Source of the DNA: Listeria cornellensis FSL F6-0969 | GTDB lineage: Bacteria > Bacillota > Bacilli > Lactobacillales > Listeriaceae | Assembly (NCBI RefSeq): GCF_000525855.1 | Contig: NZ_AODE01000013.1 | Coordinates: 1-64,000, forward strand | Reading direction: 5' to 3' | Length of the DNA stretch: 64,000 bases | In this document: positions 26,107 through 35,998 of the stretch, one piece after another | How positions within the stretch are numbered: position 1 is the stretch's first letter | Layout: every line of letters starts with the position of its first letter | The notes under the pieces: model-generated | What the model was told of the DNA's origin: nothing | What the model saw: only the letters and a program-made list of their open reading frames with translations | Database searches by the model: none | Position numbers and translations under genes: made by a program

Positions 26107-26355
26107 TCAGGATTCAAATTTTAGCGGATCGCCTTGAAATGGGTGGTCCGCTATTTTTATGGATAGGGATGGGCAGGCTTGTTCAGCGTCAATCGCGTCG
26201 TTTTCTAATTGCGATGGGATGGGTTTAGTGCCGCTGTTATGATCAAGTGTGTTGTAGGCTAGGCCCTCGTCGTTGTAGTCGAAAATAGCGGGAGCCTGGA
26301 CGGAACACGCACCGCACGCGATGCATGTAGATTGGTCGACAATGGTATATTTCAT
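26107..26355 (-). CDS. fer: 4Fe-4S ferredoxin
   Basis: 82 residues, acidic. CIACGAC (residues 11-17) gives three cluster Cys in CxxCxxC and ACPSLSIKI near residue 60 gives the fourth, the single-cluster Bacillus-type ferredoxin. [15 protein letters not shown] is typical of that family. GGAGG lies upstream on the minus strand. It is a low-potential electron carrier; the YumC-like reductase at 9.6 kb is a possible partner, though not adjacent. Confidence 0.93.
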   Translation of the reverse strand: MKYTIVDQSTCIACGACSVQAPAIFDYNDEGLAYNTLDHNSGTKPIPSQLENDAIDAEQACPSLSIKIADHPFQGDPLKFES

Positions 26356-26470
26356 GCTTTTTGATACCTCCTAGTTTTAGTTGGGAAACGCTTCTTTCTG
26401 TTATTATAGAACCATTTGGAGAAAGTGTCTAATAAGGGGTTAAAAAACTTTTTTTGAGAAATAGGGATGC

Positions 26471-26484
26471 CGAACAAATGTTTT
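26471..26484 (+). promoter_or_regulatory. Candidate LexA box upstream of ypbB-recQ
   Basis: CGAACAAATGTTTT matches the B. subtilis consensus CGAACRNRYGTTYC except at the last base. It shares GAACAAATGTT with the dinB box. A TAGAAT hexamer follows at 26490-26495. The GTG start of ypbB is 43 bp downstream. Confidence 0.5.
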
Positions 26485-26526
26485 CGTGTTAGAATAGATG
26501 AAAAGAACGGAAAGGAGCTGGTTGGG

Positions 26527-27537
26527 GTGGATGAATTAGATCATTATTTGTTGGCGATTATTGCGTCTTTTCCATTGAAACGAAAACCGGCTTTTTTGTT
26601 TGCGGTTGCGACGGGAAAACGGACGGGGCAGGCGGTGCAGGATTCGCATTTGTTTGGAGTGACCTCTCTATTTGGCTGTGTGCCGACGCTCAGACAGATG
26701 AATTTTGATGCGAGGCTACAGCGGATGCAGCAGGATGGTTTGCTCCGCATAACGGAAGATGGTGTTGGATTATTGACGGAAATCGAGACGCCATTTAGGA
26801 CGCGCTTTCCGTACATAGACGGATTTTTGTATCAAAATCGGACGGGGCCTTTTTTTGAAAGGTTGCTTTTAGCGATTCAGGTTTTTAGTAATTTCAAACA
26901 TGAACAAAAGCATTATTTACCGATTATTCGGGATGAGCAGTCCCAAATGGCGGTGAAACGGTGGTTGACGGAGCATTTGGCGGGTGAGACAAAAGATGTG
27001 ATACGTGGGCATTTTTATTTGGAGTTGGAGCAATGGTTGCAGCAGGTGGATGGTGCGCTTTATGTCGCGCGTTTTTCTGGTGGGGATTATATTGGTAAAA
27101 CAGCCCTTCAAGTGGCTACGGAACTAGGGTTATCGCCCTGGGAATATTATTTTGCGTGGGTGAATGGTTTGCACCAGTTGTTTGCTCGGATGGCGCATGA
27201 TTTTCCGCTTTTATTTGGATTGATGCCAGATGCAGCGCAAGGATTGACGAGTTCGGCTCGGAAAACGTGGCAACTTGCGGAACAAGGTGTTTCATTTGAG
27301 AAGATGGCTGCGGTAAGGCATTTGAAAGAAAGCACAATTCAAGATCATATAGTCGAAATTGCGGCGACGATTCCAGGGTTTTATGTGGCATCTTGGGTGG
27401 ATGATGAGATGGTTACGGCGATTTCCCAACAACAATGGCGATCTTTAAAGGATATCAAGCAGGCATTTCCAGCATTGGATTATTTCCAAATTAGATTAGC
27501 GCTGATTACTAGAAGGAGTGGCGTCATATGCAGTTAG
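26527..27537 (+). CDS. ypbB: YpbB-like helix-turn-helix protein upstream of RecQ
   Basis: 336 residues. I choose GTG 26527, 9 bp after AAGGAG, because MDELDHYLLAIIASFPLKRK then matches the family start. TGKRTGQAVQDSHLFG and QRMQQDGLLRITEDG lie in the first half; the C-terminus carries a helix-turn-helix domain (TWQLAEQGVSFEKMAAVRHLKESTIQDHIVE, the RecQ-associated HTH_40 type). Biochemical role unknown; it is always found next to recQ in Bacillales. It overlaps recQ by 10 bp. Confidence 0.85.
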   Translation: MDELDHYLLAIIASFPLKRKPAFLFAVATGKRTGQAVQDSHLFGVTSLFGCVPTLRQMNFDARLQRMQQDGLLRITEDGVGLLTEIETPFRTRFPYIDGFLYQNRTGPFFERLLLAIQVFSNFKHEQKHYLPIIRDEQSQMAVKRWLTEHLAGETKDVIRGHFYLELEQWLQQVDGALYVARFSGGDYIGKTALQVATELGLSPWEYYFAWVNGLHQLFARMAHDFPLLFGLMPDAAQGLTSSARKTWQLAEQGVSFEKMAAVRHLKESTIQDHIVEIAATIPGFYVASWVDDEMVTAISQQQWRSLKDIKQAFPALDYFQIRLALITRRSGVICS

Positions 27538-28929
27538 AGCAGGAATTAGAACGTTTTTTTAGGGTTCCGTGATTTTAGAGTGGGTCAGCGTGAAGTCGTG
27601 ACACACGTATTGGAGGGGAAAGATTGCTTTGCGATGTTACCAACGGGGACTGGAAAAACGGTATGCTACCAGTTGTCCGGATATTTGCTAGATGGTACGG
27701 TACTTATTGTATCGCCACTTTTGTCGTTGATGCAAGATCAGGTGGAGCGGATGCGAGCCAATGGAGAAAAACGAGTAGTTGCGCTGAACAGTTTCCTTAG
27801 TTTGCAGGAGAAACAGCGCGCGCTTGAGGATTTATCGGCGTATAAATTTATTTTTGTTTCTCCGGAAATGCTTGCTAATAGGCAAATTCGGATGGCAATT
27901 AAGCGCTTGACGATTGGGCTTTTTGTAGTGGATGAGGCGCATTGCATTTCTCAGTGGGGGCACGATTTTAGACCGGATTATTTGGAACTTGGTGCGGTTA
28001 GGGAGGAACTTGGCTCCCCGGTGACGCTCGTTTTGACAGCGACAGCGACGAAAAAAGTGCGCGCGGATATTAAAACGCAATTGCGTTTGATGATGTGTAC
28101 GGATGTGATCCATTCTGTAGATCGACCGAATATCGCGATGGATGTGCAAAAATTGGATTCGAGGCTTGAGAAGCAGGCGCAACTTTTGAAATTGACGGGT
28201 TCGCTAAAAGGACCTGGTATCGTTTATTTTTCTAGTAAGAAATTGGCGGAGCGTTATGCTTATGAGATTGCAGAACAGCATGGGTTGCGTACGGCTTTTT
28301 ATCACGGGGATATGAGTGGTGAGGACCGTGTGACGATTCAGCAGCAGTTTATTCAGAATCAACTCCATCTTATTTGTGCGACGAGTGCGTTTGGAATGGG
28401 GATTGATAAAGGGGATATTCGTTATGTGATTCATTTTCATATGCCGGGTGATTTGGAGGCGTATTTACAGGAGATTGGTCGTGCTGGAAGGGATGGCGCG
28501 CCGAGTATTGCGATTTTGCTTTATGTGGATGGGGATGAGGCGATTCAATTGCAGCTTCAGGATCGTGATTTGCCAGAAGAAGAACTGGTGCATTTAAGCC
28601 CGGCTTTGACAGAGCAGCTACCGATAACGGAGCGGCGTTTTCTGGAATTTTATCGGGAGCTTGGTTTGACCCCCAACCAAATTAAAGAGAAAATCCAGTT
28701 TCGCAAGGGCTGGAAACGTGAAAACCTCTATACCTTTTTGAATTTCATAAAAGGGATCACGTGTCGGCGTCGTTTTGTTCGTCATTATTTTGAAGAAGTG
28801 GAAAAAGAAGGGGCTGTTTCCAATTGTTGCGATATTTGCGGCGTGAACCTTTCTGATTTCAAGGGCGAGAATGCGGCGATAGAGGAGCAACAAGATTGGC
28901 AGAAATATTTGGAGTACTTACTGAAATGA
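27528..28929 (+). CDS. recQ: ATP-dependent DNA helicase RecQ, frameshifted near start
   Basis: ATG 27528 inside the end of ypbB opens MQLEQELERF. A run of seven T at 27554-27560 should be six to give LGFRDFRVGQREVV. The corrected protein has 466 residues. LPTGTGKTVCYQLSG is Walker A, VDEAHCISQWGHDFRPDYL motif II with the aromatic-rich loop, TATATKKV motif III, YHGDMSG, ATSAFGMGIDKGDIRYVIH and QEIGRAGRDG motifs V-VI. The zinc domain has CRRRFVRHYF and CCDICG. There is no HRDC domain. RecQ unwinds branched DNA in repair; a possible SOS box precedes ypbB. Confidence 0.93.
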
Positions 28930-28938
28930 GGGCGGCAT

Positions 28939-29293
28939 ATGGCGAATACGGTTGAGTTAATGAAAAATATGTCCAAAAAAGAAATAACACGCGTTTTTTT
29001 TATTGCAAAATGGGTTGTTAATTTCACTCGGAATTGGTATGATTTTTATTAGTCTTGGTATTTAAATTGGATGGAGCGGCTGAGCTTTGTCCGTGCTTGT
29101 GCATTTTCGGTATTTAAATAAAGTATATCTGTTGTTCAATGTTATAATAACTAGTATAATTATTGCAGGACTATTTCAATTTAGTAATCAGAATTTAATT
29201 GCCGTAATAATATTTCATATCCTGTTCCATTTTATTGGTGCGTTAGATATGAGAAATAGATATCAGAATGAAGGAGGGGTCGCGCGTGGTTAA
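28939..29293 (+). pseudogene. Probable remnant of a CPBP-type membrane protease gene (ypbD position)
   Basis: From ATG 28939 a frame reads MANTVELMKNMSKKEITRVF and, if a run of eight T at 28994-29001 is shortened by one, continues LLQNGLLISLGIGMIFISLGI to a stop at 29063. Two in-frame stops later the same frame is open again (29087-29293): ALSVLVHFRYLNKVYLL, two membrane helices and FHILFHFIGALDMRN. The two pieces resemble the start and end of a CPBP intramembrane protease such as YpbD, which sits between recQ and the LysM gene in B. subtilis. The middle, including the EExxxR motif, is missing. A separate 41-residue membrane peptide is the alternative. Confidence 0.4.
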
Positions 29294-30062
29294 GAAAGAA
29301 GACGAAAATATGAGTAAGGCAGACGATCAAGAGTTTAAACAATTAGGTGACGAGTACGATGATGATTATATTGATTCGATTCCATCACGCTCCCAAAGCA
29401 GACGTGCTAATAAATCAAAGAAAGCTATTTTTCGCTATCCAATATTGAATTTATTAATTATTTTCTTTTTGCTTATTCCGATTGTGTGTTTAGGTGTGTA
29501 TTTGTTCGTGCTTAATTTCGGCTCTAATAGCGATGACAAAGTGACGACGGAGAACGCCCAAACAGAGACAACGAAGCCAAAAGAAGTGAATATCGCGAGC
29601 AATGAAGAGAAAATAAAAGAAGCGAAAGAGAAAGCCGCAGCGGAGGCAAAAGCCAAAGAAGAAGCGGACAAGAAGGCTGTTTTAGAGAAACAACAAGCGG
29701 AAGAAGCAGCGAAGAAGGAAGAAGAAGCTCAGAAAGCCGCGGCTGAAAAAGCAGAGCAAGATCGAATTGCAGCTGCAAAAGCTGAAGAAACGCGTAAACA
29801 AGAAGAAACTGCAGCTGCGAATAAAGCAGAAGAAGAGCGTTTGGCAGCCGAAGCGAGGCAGAAAGAAAAGGATGCCACAGAGAAAGCAGCGAATGAGGCA
29901 GGATCCTCTCACACTGTTGCTGCTGGCGATACGCTATACAAAATTGCGCGTCAAGCCTACGGTAATACAAACGTGGCAGCGAATGTCGCAAAAATTAAGC
30001 AAGCGAATAGCATAACGAATGACAACGTGCCAATTGGAACGGTGCTTAAGATTCCACAATAA
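29286..30062 (+). CDS. LysM-domain membrane-anchored protein (YpbE-like)
   Basis: 258 residues from GTG 29286, 6 bp after AAGGAGGGG. A charged cytoplasmic N-terminus (about 55 residues) is followed by one membrane segment (YPILNLLIIFFLLIPIVCLG). A long Ala/Glu/Lys/Gln coiled coil comes next, then a C-terminal LysM domain (HTVAAGDTLYKIARQAYG, ending VPIGTVLKIPQ) that binds peptidoglycan glycans. It is a type II membrane protein spanning to the wall. The Glu-Ala-Lys repeats make several antisense open frames, which are not genes. Confidence 0.9.
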   Translation: MVKKEDENMSKADDQEFKQLGDEYDDDYIDSIPSRSQSRRANKSKKAIFRYPILNLLIIFFLLIPIVCLGVYLFVLNFGSNSDDKVTTENAQTETTKPKEVNIASNEEKIKEAKEKAAAEAKAKEEADKKAVLEKQQAEEAAKKEEEAQKAAAEKAEQDRIAAAKAEETRKQEETAAANKAEEERLAAEARQKEKDATEKAANEAGSSHTVAAGDTLYKIARQAYGNTNVAANVAKIKQANSITNDNVPIGTVLKIPQ

Positions 30063-30078
30063 ACATATGAAAAAAATA

Positions 30079-30122
30079 AGAAAAATCGAGAATGACAACG
30101 AACCGTTTTTCTCGATTTTTTT
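30079..30122 (+). terminator. Terminator after the LysM gene
   Basis: AAAAATCGAGA (30081-30091) and TCTCGATTTTT (30110-30120) pair perfectly, with extra T following. Confidence 0.88.
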
Positions 30123-30143
30123 CTGGGAAGCAAGGTGTGTTTT

Positions 30144-31106
30144 TTGGCAAAAGTAGCTTTGATTACGACGGGTGGAACGATTGCGAGTACGAAAACGGAG
30201 TCGGGGCGTTTGGCTTCGGGGGAACTCTCTGGGCAAGAATTGGCGGCGCTTTGTGAACTGCCCGCAGAAATTCAGATTGACATTTTTTCGACGTTTCAGT
30301 TGCCATCGATGCATATTACGTTTCAAGATTTGTTGTCGTTAAAGGATTTGGTGACGCAAATTTTTAAGGATGATACATACGATGGGATTGTCGTGACACA
30401 CGGGACGGATTCCCTGGAGGAAACGGCTTATTTTCTTGATTTGGCGATTAGCGATGCTAGGCCGGTTGTCGTAACGGGATCGCAACGGGCGCCTGGTGAA
30501 GCTGGATCGGATGCTTATATTAATATTCGGCATGCGATTTATACGGCGAGCGTGAAGGAACTGCGTGATACTGGGACAGTTGTCGTTTTCAATGAACGTA
30601 TTTTTGCAGCGCGCTATGTTAAGAAAGTCCATGCATCCAATATTCAAGGATTTGGCGCATTTGGATTTGGTTACTTAGGCATCATCGATAACGATCAAGT
30701 TTTTCTATATCAGAAACCTGTGGAGCATGAATCGTACCCAATTAAGCGCGCGATGCCATCCGTTTACATCGTGAAATGTTACTTGGAAGCGGATGGATTA
30801 TTTATCGATGCAGCGTGTGATGCTGGTGCGGATGGAATCGTTTTGGAAGGCGTGGGACGGGGGCAAGTAGCGCCGAGAATGATGCCGGCAATCGAACGTG
30901 CATTAGCAGCGGGCATTCCGATTGTTATCTCGACAAGCGCTGAAGAAGGCAATGTTTACACAACTTATGATTACGAAGGTAGCACGTATGATCTCTATAA
31001 AAAAGGGGTCATTCTCGGGAAAGATTATGACAGCAAAAAGGCACGCATGAAATTGGCGGTTTTAATTGCTGCGGAAGAAGAGATTTGCCAAACTAATTTC
31101 AGATAA
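30144..31106 (+). CDS. ansA: L-asparaginase
   Basis: About 320 residues; TTG 30144 gives [15 protein letters not shown], and GTG 30135 is an alternative. The first catalytic Thr lies in TTGGTIAS and the second in [15 protein letters not shown], with the THGTD Thr-Asp; Lys of the triad lies in the region [16 protein letters not shown] and beyond. [16 protein letters not shown] and [19 protein letters not shown] are C-terminal family motifs. It hydrolyses asparagine to aspartate and ammonia. No signal peptide, so cytoplasmic. The cmk gene follows after 22 bp. Confidence 0.92.
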   Translation: MAKVALITTGGTIASTKTESGRLASGELSGQELAALCELPAEIQIDIFSTFQLPSMHITFQDLLSLKDLVTQIFKDDTYDGIVVTHGTDSLEETAYFLDLAISDARPVVVTGSQRAPGEAGSDAYINIRHAIYTASVKELRDTGTVVVFNERIFAARYVKKVHASNIQGFGAFGFGYLGIIDNDQVFLYQKPVEHESYPIKRAMPSVYIVKCYLEADGLFIDAACDAGADGIVLEGVGRGQVAPRMMPAIERALAAGIPIVISTSAEEGNVYTTYDYEGSTYDLYKKGVILGKDYDSKKARMKLAVLIAAEEEICQTNFR

Positions 31107-31128
31107 GACAAAGGAGTCGAACCATAAA

Positions 31129-31803
31129 ATGAGCAAAAAGATTTGTATCGCGATTGACGGACCTGCTGCTGCGGGAAAAAGTACGGTGGCAAAAATTGTC
31201 GCGAAGGAATTGCATTATATTTATATTGATACAGGAGCGATGTACCGCGCTGTTACCTATGCTGCAATTTCGCAAAAAGTACCGCTAAATGATGAGGCGG
31301 CACTAGGCGAAATGCTGGAGGAAACATCCATTCGCTTCGAGCCAGGGGAAGTACAGCAAGTATTTATTGGTGGAGAAAACGTGACGGAAGTGATTCGTTC
31401 GTTGGAAGTAACCGCGAATGTCTCTGAAGTTGCAGCACACCCCGTCGTGCGAGAAGAGTTGCAGAAACGACAACAAGTTTTCGCGATAGAAGGCGGTATT
31501 GTGATGGATGGTCGTGATATTGGCACAGCGGTTTTACCACATGCGGAGCTGAAAATATTCTTGCTAGCAAGCGTCGATGAACGTGCAGAACGTCGTTATA
31601 AAGAGAATGTCTCCAAAGGGTTTCCGAGCAATTTGGAGCAATTAAAAAAAGAGATAGAAGAACGCGATCACCTCGATTACACAAGAGAACACTCGCCATT
31701 GCAGAAGGCGGAGGACGCGATTGAGCTTGATACGACATCGATGAGCATTGCGGAAGTAGCGACAGCGATTCACCAATTAGCGGAAGAAAAAATCGCTGAG
31801 TAA
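31129..31803 (+). CDS. cmk: Cytidylate kinase
   Basis: 224 residues from ATG 31129, after [26 protein letters not shown] is the P-loop, [13 protein letters not shown] the CMP-binding site, [33 protein letters not shown] the central signature, and [14 protein letters not shown] the lid-near segment (usually R-D-x-x-D-S/Y). It phosphorylates CMP and dCMP. Order cmk-rpsA-der-gpsA is conserved in Firmicutes. Confidence 0.96.
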   Translation: MSKKICIAIDGPAAAGKSTVAKIVAKELHYIYIDTGAMYRAVTYAAISQKVPLNDEAALGEMLEETSIRFEPGEVQQVFIGGENVTEVIRSLEVTANVSEVAAHPVVREELQKRQQVFAIEGGIVMDGRDIGTAVLPHAELKIFLLASVDERAERRYKENVSKGFPSNLEQLKKEIEERDHLDYTREHSPLQKAEDAIELDTTSMSIAEVATAIHQLAEEKIAE

Positions 31804-32082
31804 GTCTATACAATTTCTATGGAAGTCTAGATTTGCAGTTTATTTTTATTTTTAGTAAGAAAAATCACGTGAATTCGACCTAAAAAACTTGACAAATGAA
31901 CGTATTTGTAGGAAGTTAGTAGAGAGAGAATTTATCTCGCTAACAGGATTTTCGAAAACCTATTTTAGATTGAATTCGTATTCATGCTTATTTTATCGCT
32001 TTTTTTGCGCTTACTTATCTTGAAACAGTCAATCTTGGGAAAGTCCTAGCTTACGATAAACGTTTTTAGAGGAGGGCTATAC
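31804..32082 (+). other. Long leader region of the S1-protein gene
   Basis: This 279 bp gap holds a consensus -35 hexamer, TTGACA at 31889-31894, without a convincing -10 at the usual distance. Short inverted repeats GAGAGA/TCTC near 31925-31940 and AGGATTTT/AAAACCT near 31945-31965 could fold in the message. AGAGGAGGG precedes the start. No gene was found here. Confidence 0.4.
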
Positions 32083-33231
32083 ATGTCTGAAGAATTAAAT
32101 GATGTAGAAGTTAGAAATTTTGAAGAAGGCGACAAAGTAACTGGTACTGTTACTAGTGTAGAGGATAAACAGGTTTACGTTGGTATTCCTGATTCCAAAC
32201 TAGATGGTGTTGTCCCAATCAGTGAATTATCTAATGTTCATATTGAGCAAGCATCTGATGTTGCGAGTGTTGGCGATACGTTAGACCTAATCGTTTTGAA
32301 AGTAGAAGACGATGTATTGGTATTATCTAAACGTAAAGTAGACGCGCTTCAATCTGTCGATGATATTAAAGCGAAATTCGAATCTGGTGAAGTATTCGAA
32401 GCAGTCGTTAATGATGTTGTAAAAGGCGGCTTAGTAGTTGATCTTGGCGTGCGCGCATTCGTTCCTGCATCCCTTGTAGAGGACCATTTTGTAGAAGATT
32501 TTGCGTCTTATAAAGACCAAACGTTGACATTTAAAGTGGTAGAATTTGAGCCAGAGAACAACCGTGTGATTTTATCGCATCGTGCTGTTGTCGAAGCAGA
32601 AAAATCAGGCAAGAAACAAGAACGTTTGAATGAAATTAAAGAAGGCGATGTTGTCGAAGGAACGGTTCAACGCTTAACTAGCTTTGGCGCTTTCGTTGAT
32701 ATGAATGGCATTGATGGTTTAGTTCACATTTCTCAAATCTCTTACCAACATATCGCATCACCATCTGACGTTTTAGAAGAAGGACAAACCGTGACAGTAA
32801 AAGTTATTGGTGTAGATCCAGCAAATGAACGCATCTCTTTATCCATTAAAGAAACACAACCGGGCCCTTGGGATGATATCTCTGAAAAAGCGCCAGTTGG
32901 TTCTGTTCTAAAAGGTAAAGTAGCGCGTCTTGTAACATTCGGTGCCTTTGTTGAAATTTTTCCAGGTGTCGAAGGATTAGTCCACATTTCTCAAATTTCG
33001 CATCAACATATTGGTACACCTCAAGAAGTACTAAAAGAGGGCCAAGAAATTGAAGTGAAGGTTCTGGATGTGAATGAAGTAGACAAGCGCTTGTCACTTA
33101 GCATTAAAGAGTTGACAGAAGCGCCTGCTGAGGTTGCTGATTATGAGTTGCCAGAAGAAAGCACCGGGTTCCAACTTGGTGATTTAATCGGCGACAAACT
33201 AAAGAATTTAAAGACAACAGATGATAAATAA
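32083..33231 (+). CDS. rpsA: Ribosomal protein S1 homologue with four S1 domains
   Basis: 382 residues, acidic. Four S1 RNA-binding domains: roughly residues 13-85 (GDKVTGTVTSVEDKQVYVG), 98-166 (GEVFEAVVNDVVKGGLVVDLG), 183-255 (GDVVEGTVQRLTSFGAFVDM) and 268-341 (GSVLKGKVARLVTFGAFVEI). The last two have the canonical GLVHISQIS. This is the short Firmicute form (YpfD in B. subtilis), which differs from the six-domain proteobacterial S1; its place on the ribosome is less certain than in E. coli. Confidence 0.94.
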   Translation: MSEELNDVEVRNFEEGDKVTGTVTSVEDKQVYVGIPDSKLDGVVPISELSNVHIEQASDVASVGDTLDLIVLKVEDDVLVLSKRKVDALQSVDDIKAKFESGEVFEAVVNDVVKGGLVVDLGVRAFVPASLVEDHFVEDFASYKDQTLTFKVVEFEPENNRVILSHRAVVEAEKSGKKQERLNEIKEGDVVEGTVQRLTSFGAFVDMNGIDGLVHISQISYQHIASPSDVLEEGQTVTVKVIGVDPANERISLSIKETQPGPWDDISEKAPVGSVLKGKVARLVTFGAFVEIFPGVEGLVHISQISHQHIGTPQEVLKEGQEIEVKVLDVNEVDKRLSLSIKELTEAPAEVADYELPEESTGFQLGDLIGDKLKNLKTTDDK

Positions 33232-33289
33232 GCGATAAAGTTTTAACTTCCAGAGGTTAGAAAAAACTACTAAACATGATTTTCTGCTA

Positions 33290-33420
33290 AACCTCAACGT
33301 GTCGAGAAATGCCTAGTTTCTAGGCAAAGGCGAGTACCGGAGTGGTACGTATGTGGTACGTGAGCATCGGAACGGAGCTTTTAACGACGAAAATGGGTAT
33401 TTGTCGACGCGCTGAAAGTT
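33290..33420 (-). repeat. Structured intergenic repeat, copy C
   Basis: Read on the minus strand it gives TTTCAGCGCGTCGACAAAT, TTTTCGTCGTTAAAAGCTC, GTTCCGATGCTCACGTACC, CTCCGGTACTCGCCTTTGCC, in the same order as copy A. The outer arms GCGCGTCGACAAAT and ATTTCTCGACACGT still pair, though their sequence differs from copy A. On the + strand TGCCTAG-TTT-CTAGGCA (33310-33326) is an added perfect hairpin. The 349 bp gap between rpsA and der contains this copy and no gene. Confidence 0.8.
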
Positions 33421-33580
33421 CTAACTTTTTTATCCGCTGGGGCGGGAAGCTAGTATCACGTATTGTTTACGTGTTACCAGCTCCTCGCTTTTTATTTGTG
33501 AAATTTAAGTTGATACTAGGCGTGTTTACTGTTAAACTAAAGAAAGTCTGAAGTAATTTAAAGAAAAAGAAGGTGAAATA

Positions 33581-34891
33581 ATGGTTAAACCAGTAGTAGC
33601 AATTGTCGGTCGTCCGAACGTCGGCAAATCCACTATTTTCAACCGCATCGTCGGCGAACGTGTCTCGATTGTGGAAGATATTCCAGGTGTCACGCGGGAC
33701 CGGATTTATAATTCGGCTGATTGGCTTGGACGTGATTTTAATATTATTGATACAGGTGGAATTGATTTAGGAGATGAGCCATTTTTAGCGCAAATTAAGG
33801 CGCAGGCAGAGATCGCGATTGATGAAGCAGACGTTATCATTTTTATTACGAATGGTCGTGAAGGCGTAACAGATGCAGATGAACAAGTGGCCAAAATTTT
33901 ATATCGATCTAAAAAACCGATTGTTTTAGCGATTAATAAAGTCGATAATCCGGAGATGCGCGATCAGGTTTATGATTTCTATTCGCTTGGATTCGGCGAG
34001 CCCTTCCCAATTTCGGGATCGCATGGTTTGGGTCTTGGAGATTTACTAGATGAAGTCTTCAAGAAATTCCCAGAACTTGACGAAGAAGAATACGATGAAA
34101 ATGTAATCAAATTCTCTCTTATTGGCCGCCCGAATGTTGGTAAATCCTCCATTTTGAATGCTTTATTAGGCGAACAGCGCGTGATTGTTTCAGATATTGC
34201 TGGAACGACGCGTGATGCGATTGATACGCCTTATGAATTTGAAGGGCAAGAGTACGTGATGATTGATACAGCCGGGATGCGTAAACGCGGGAAAGTATAT
34301 GAATCGACAGAAAAATATAGCGTATTACGTGCGATGCGAGCGATTGAACGAAGCGACGTTGTTTTAGTTGTGTTGAATGCCGAAGAAGGAATTCGTGAGC
34401 AAGATAAGCGAATTGCAGGCTATGCACATGAAGCCGGACGCGGTATTTTAGTTGTGGTAAACAAATGGGATGCCATTGAAAAAGACGAGAAAACAATGAA
34501 CGCGTTTATTCAAGATATCCGTGAACAATTCCTATTCTTGTCGTATGCACCGATTGTATTCGTGTCAGCGGTAACGAAACAACGCTTGACTAACCTATTC
34601 CCAATGATTAACGACATCAGCAACAACCATTCTTTACGCGTACAGTCAAGTCTATTGAACGATGTTATCATGGATGCCGTTGCAATGAACCCATCACCAA
34701 TGGATAAAGGCAAACGTCTGAAAATCTACTACACGACGCAGGTTGCGGTTAGACCACCAACGTTTGTAGTCTTTGTAAACGAACCAGAAATGATGCATTT
34801 CTCTTACGAACGATTCTTAGAAAATCGAATTCGCGATGCCTTCCCATTTGATGGTACACCGATTCGTTTAATCGCACGCCAGAGAAAATAA
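33581..34891 (+). CDS. der: Ribosome biogenesis GTPase Der (EngA)
   Basis: 436 residues with two tandem GTPase domains: [14 protein letters not shown] (residue ~10), DTGGIDLGD and AINKVDN in the first; [16 protein letters not shown] (~182), [11 protein letters not shown] and [11 protein letters not shown] in the second; then the C-terminal KH-like domain with [25 protein letters not shown] split around PPTF. Der acts in assembly of the 50S subunit and is usually essential. AAGGTG precedes the ATG. Confidence 0.98.
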   Translation: MVKPVVAIVGRPNVGKSTIFNRIVGERVSIVEDIPGVTRDRIYNSADWLGRDFNIIDTGGIDLGDEPFLAQIKAQAEIAIDEADVIIFITNGREGVTDADEQVAKILYRSKKPIVLAINKVDNPEMRDQVYDFYSLGFGEPFPISGSHGLGLGDLLDEVFKKFPELDEEEYDENVIKFSLIGRPNVGKSSILNALLGEQRVIVSDIAGTTRDAIDTPYEFEGQEYVMIDTAGMRKRGKVYESTEKYSVLRAMRAIERSDVVLVVLNAEEGIREQDKRIAGYAHEAGRGILVVVNKWDAIEKDEKTMNAFIQDIREQFLFLSYAPIVFVSAVTKQRLTNLFPMINDISNNHSLRVQSSLLNDVIMDAVAMNPSPMDKGKRLKIYYTTQVAVRPPTFVVFVNEPEMMHFSYERFLENRIRDAFPFDGTPIRLIARQRK

Positions 34892-34904
34892 AGGAGAGAT
34901 TTTA

Positions 34905-35924
34905 ATGACGAAAAAACAAAAGATTGCTGTTCTTGGTGCTGGAAGTTGGGGCACTGGATTGGCACTAGTTTTGATTGAAAATGGGCATGATGTTGTTATT
35001 TGGGGAAATCACGCAGAAGTGGTTGAGGAACTGAATACCAAGCATACCAATCAACATTATCTTCCTGATATGACGCTTTCACCGAAGATGCGAGCAACTC
35101 TCGTATTGGAGGAAGCCCTAGCCGGCGCGGAGATGGTCGTTATTGCGATTCCGACGAGCGCTATGAGGATTGTTTGTAGTCAACTAAATGATGCCTTAAA
35201 AGAGCCGACATTGCTTGTGCACGTGAGTAAAGGTATTGAGCCTGATACCAACTTGCGGATGACACAAGTGATCGAGGAAGAAATTGAACCTGAGAAACGT
35301 TCTGCGCTTGTTGTTTTATCTGGGCCTAGCCATGCCGAAGAGGTTGTCCGTCACCATCCAACAACGCTTTGCGCGAGTTGCAAAGATTTAGCAGCTGCGG
35401 AAATTGTTCAGGATGCTTTTTTAAACAATAATTTGCGGGTTTATACGAATGAGGACGTGATTGGTGCTGAAATTGGCGGCGCTTTGAAAAATATTATCGC
35501 ACTTGGCGCTGGAATTACAGATGGCCTGGGTTACGGCGATAATGCCAAAGCAGCCTTAATGACGCGCGGTATGGCTGAAATTACGCGACTTGGCGTAACG
35601 GCTGGCGCTGATCCACAGACGTTTTATGGACTAACTGGTATCGGTGATTTGATCGTTACATGTACAAGTGTGCACTCGAGAAACTGGCGTGCTGGCAATA
35701 TGCTTGGTAAAGGTGAGAGCTTGGAACGTGTTCTTAAAAACATGGGAATGGTCGTGGAAGGCGTGCGCACAGCTAAAGCAGTTCATCAATGGGCGAAAAA
35801 GCTCGATATTGACATGCCAATCACAGAAGCAATCTACCAAGTCCTATTTGAAAAAGAAGACCCTCAGATTGCCGTTGACCGCCTGATGGGGCGCGATCGC
35901 AAACTAGAAAAAGAAGAGTATTAA
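34905..35924 (+). CDS. gpsA: Glycerol-3-phosphate dehydrogenase [NAD(P)+]
   Basis: 339 residues. [17 protein letters not shown] is the dinucleotide fold, [16 protein letters not shown] carries the substrate-binding Ser/His region, [44 protein letters not shown] holds the catalytic Lys and the RGxxE helix, and [18 protein letters not shown] is the C-terminal signature. It makes sn-glycerol 3-phosphate for phospholipids. It starts 13 bp after der with AAAGGAGAG. Confidence 0.97.
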   Translation: MTKKQKIAVLGAGSWGTGLALVLIENGHDVVIWGNHAEVVEELNTKHTNQHYLPDMTLSPKMRATLVLEEALAGAEMVVIAIPTSAMRIVCSQLNDALKEPTLLVHVSKGIEPDTNLRMTQVIEEEIEPEKRSALVVLSGPSHAEEVVRHHPTTLCASCKDLAAAEIVQDAFLNNNLRVYTNEDVIGAEIGGALKNIIALGAGITDGLGYGDNAKAALMTRGMAEITRLGVTAGADPQTFYGLTGIGDLIVTCTSVHSRNWRAGNMLGKGESLERVLKNMGMVVEGVRTAKAVHQWAKKLDIDMPITEAIYQVLFEKEDPQIAVDRLMGRDRKLEKEEY

Positions 35925-35961
35925 AAGAATCTGCTTTATATGATATTTCACCCAAACTTTT

Positions 35962-35997
35962 AGCGTGTCAACGAAAATGAGTGTTTGTTGACACGCT
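35962..35997 (+). repeat. Miniature hairpin related to the intergenic repeat
   Basis: AGCGTGTCAAC (35962-35972) pairs perfectly with GTTGACACGCT (35987-35997). The loop and right arm (ACGAAAATGAGTGTTTGT, GACACGCTGAAA) align closely with the outer arm of copy C. It looks like an internally deleted copy that keeps only complementary ends. Confidence 0.6.
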
Positions 35998-35998
35998 G

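Noticed and set aside
29435-29991. Minus-strand frames opposite the LysM gene
   Set aside because: They are shadows of the Ala/Glu/Lys coiled coil, giving Leu/Phe/Ser-rich translations without motifs.
33342-33551. 69-codon open frame in the rpsA-der gap
   Set aside because: It reads through repeat copy C and has no ribosome site or homology.
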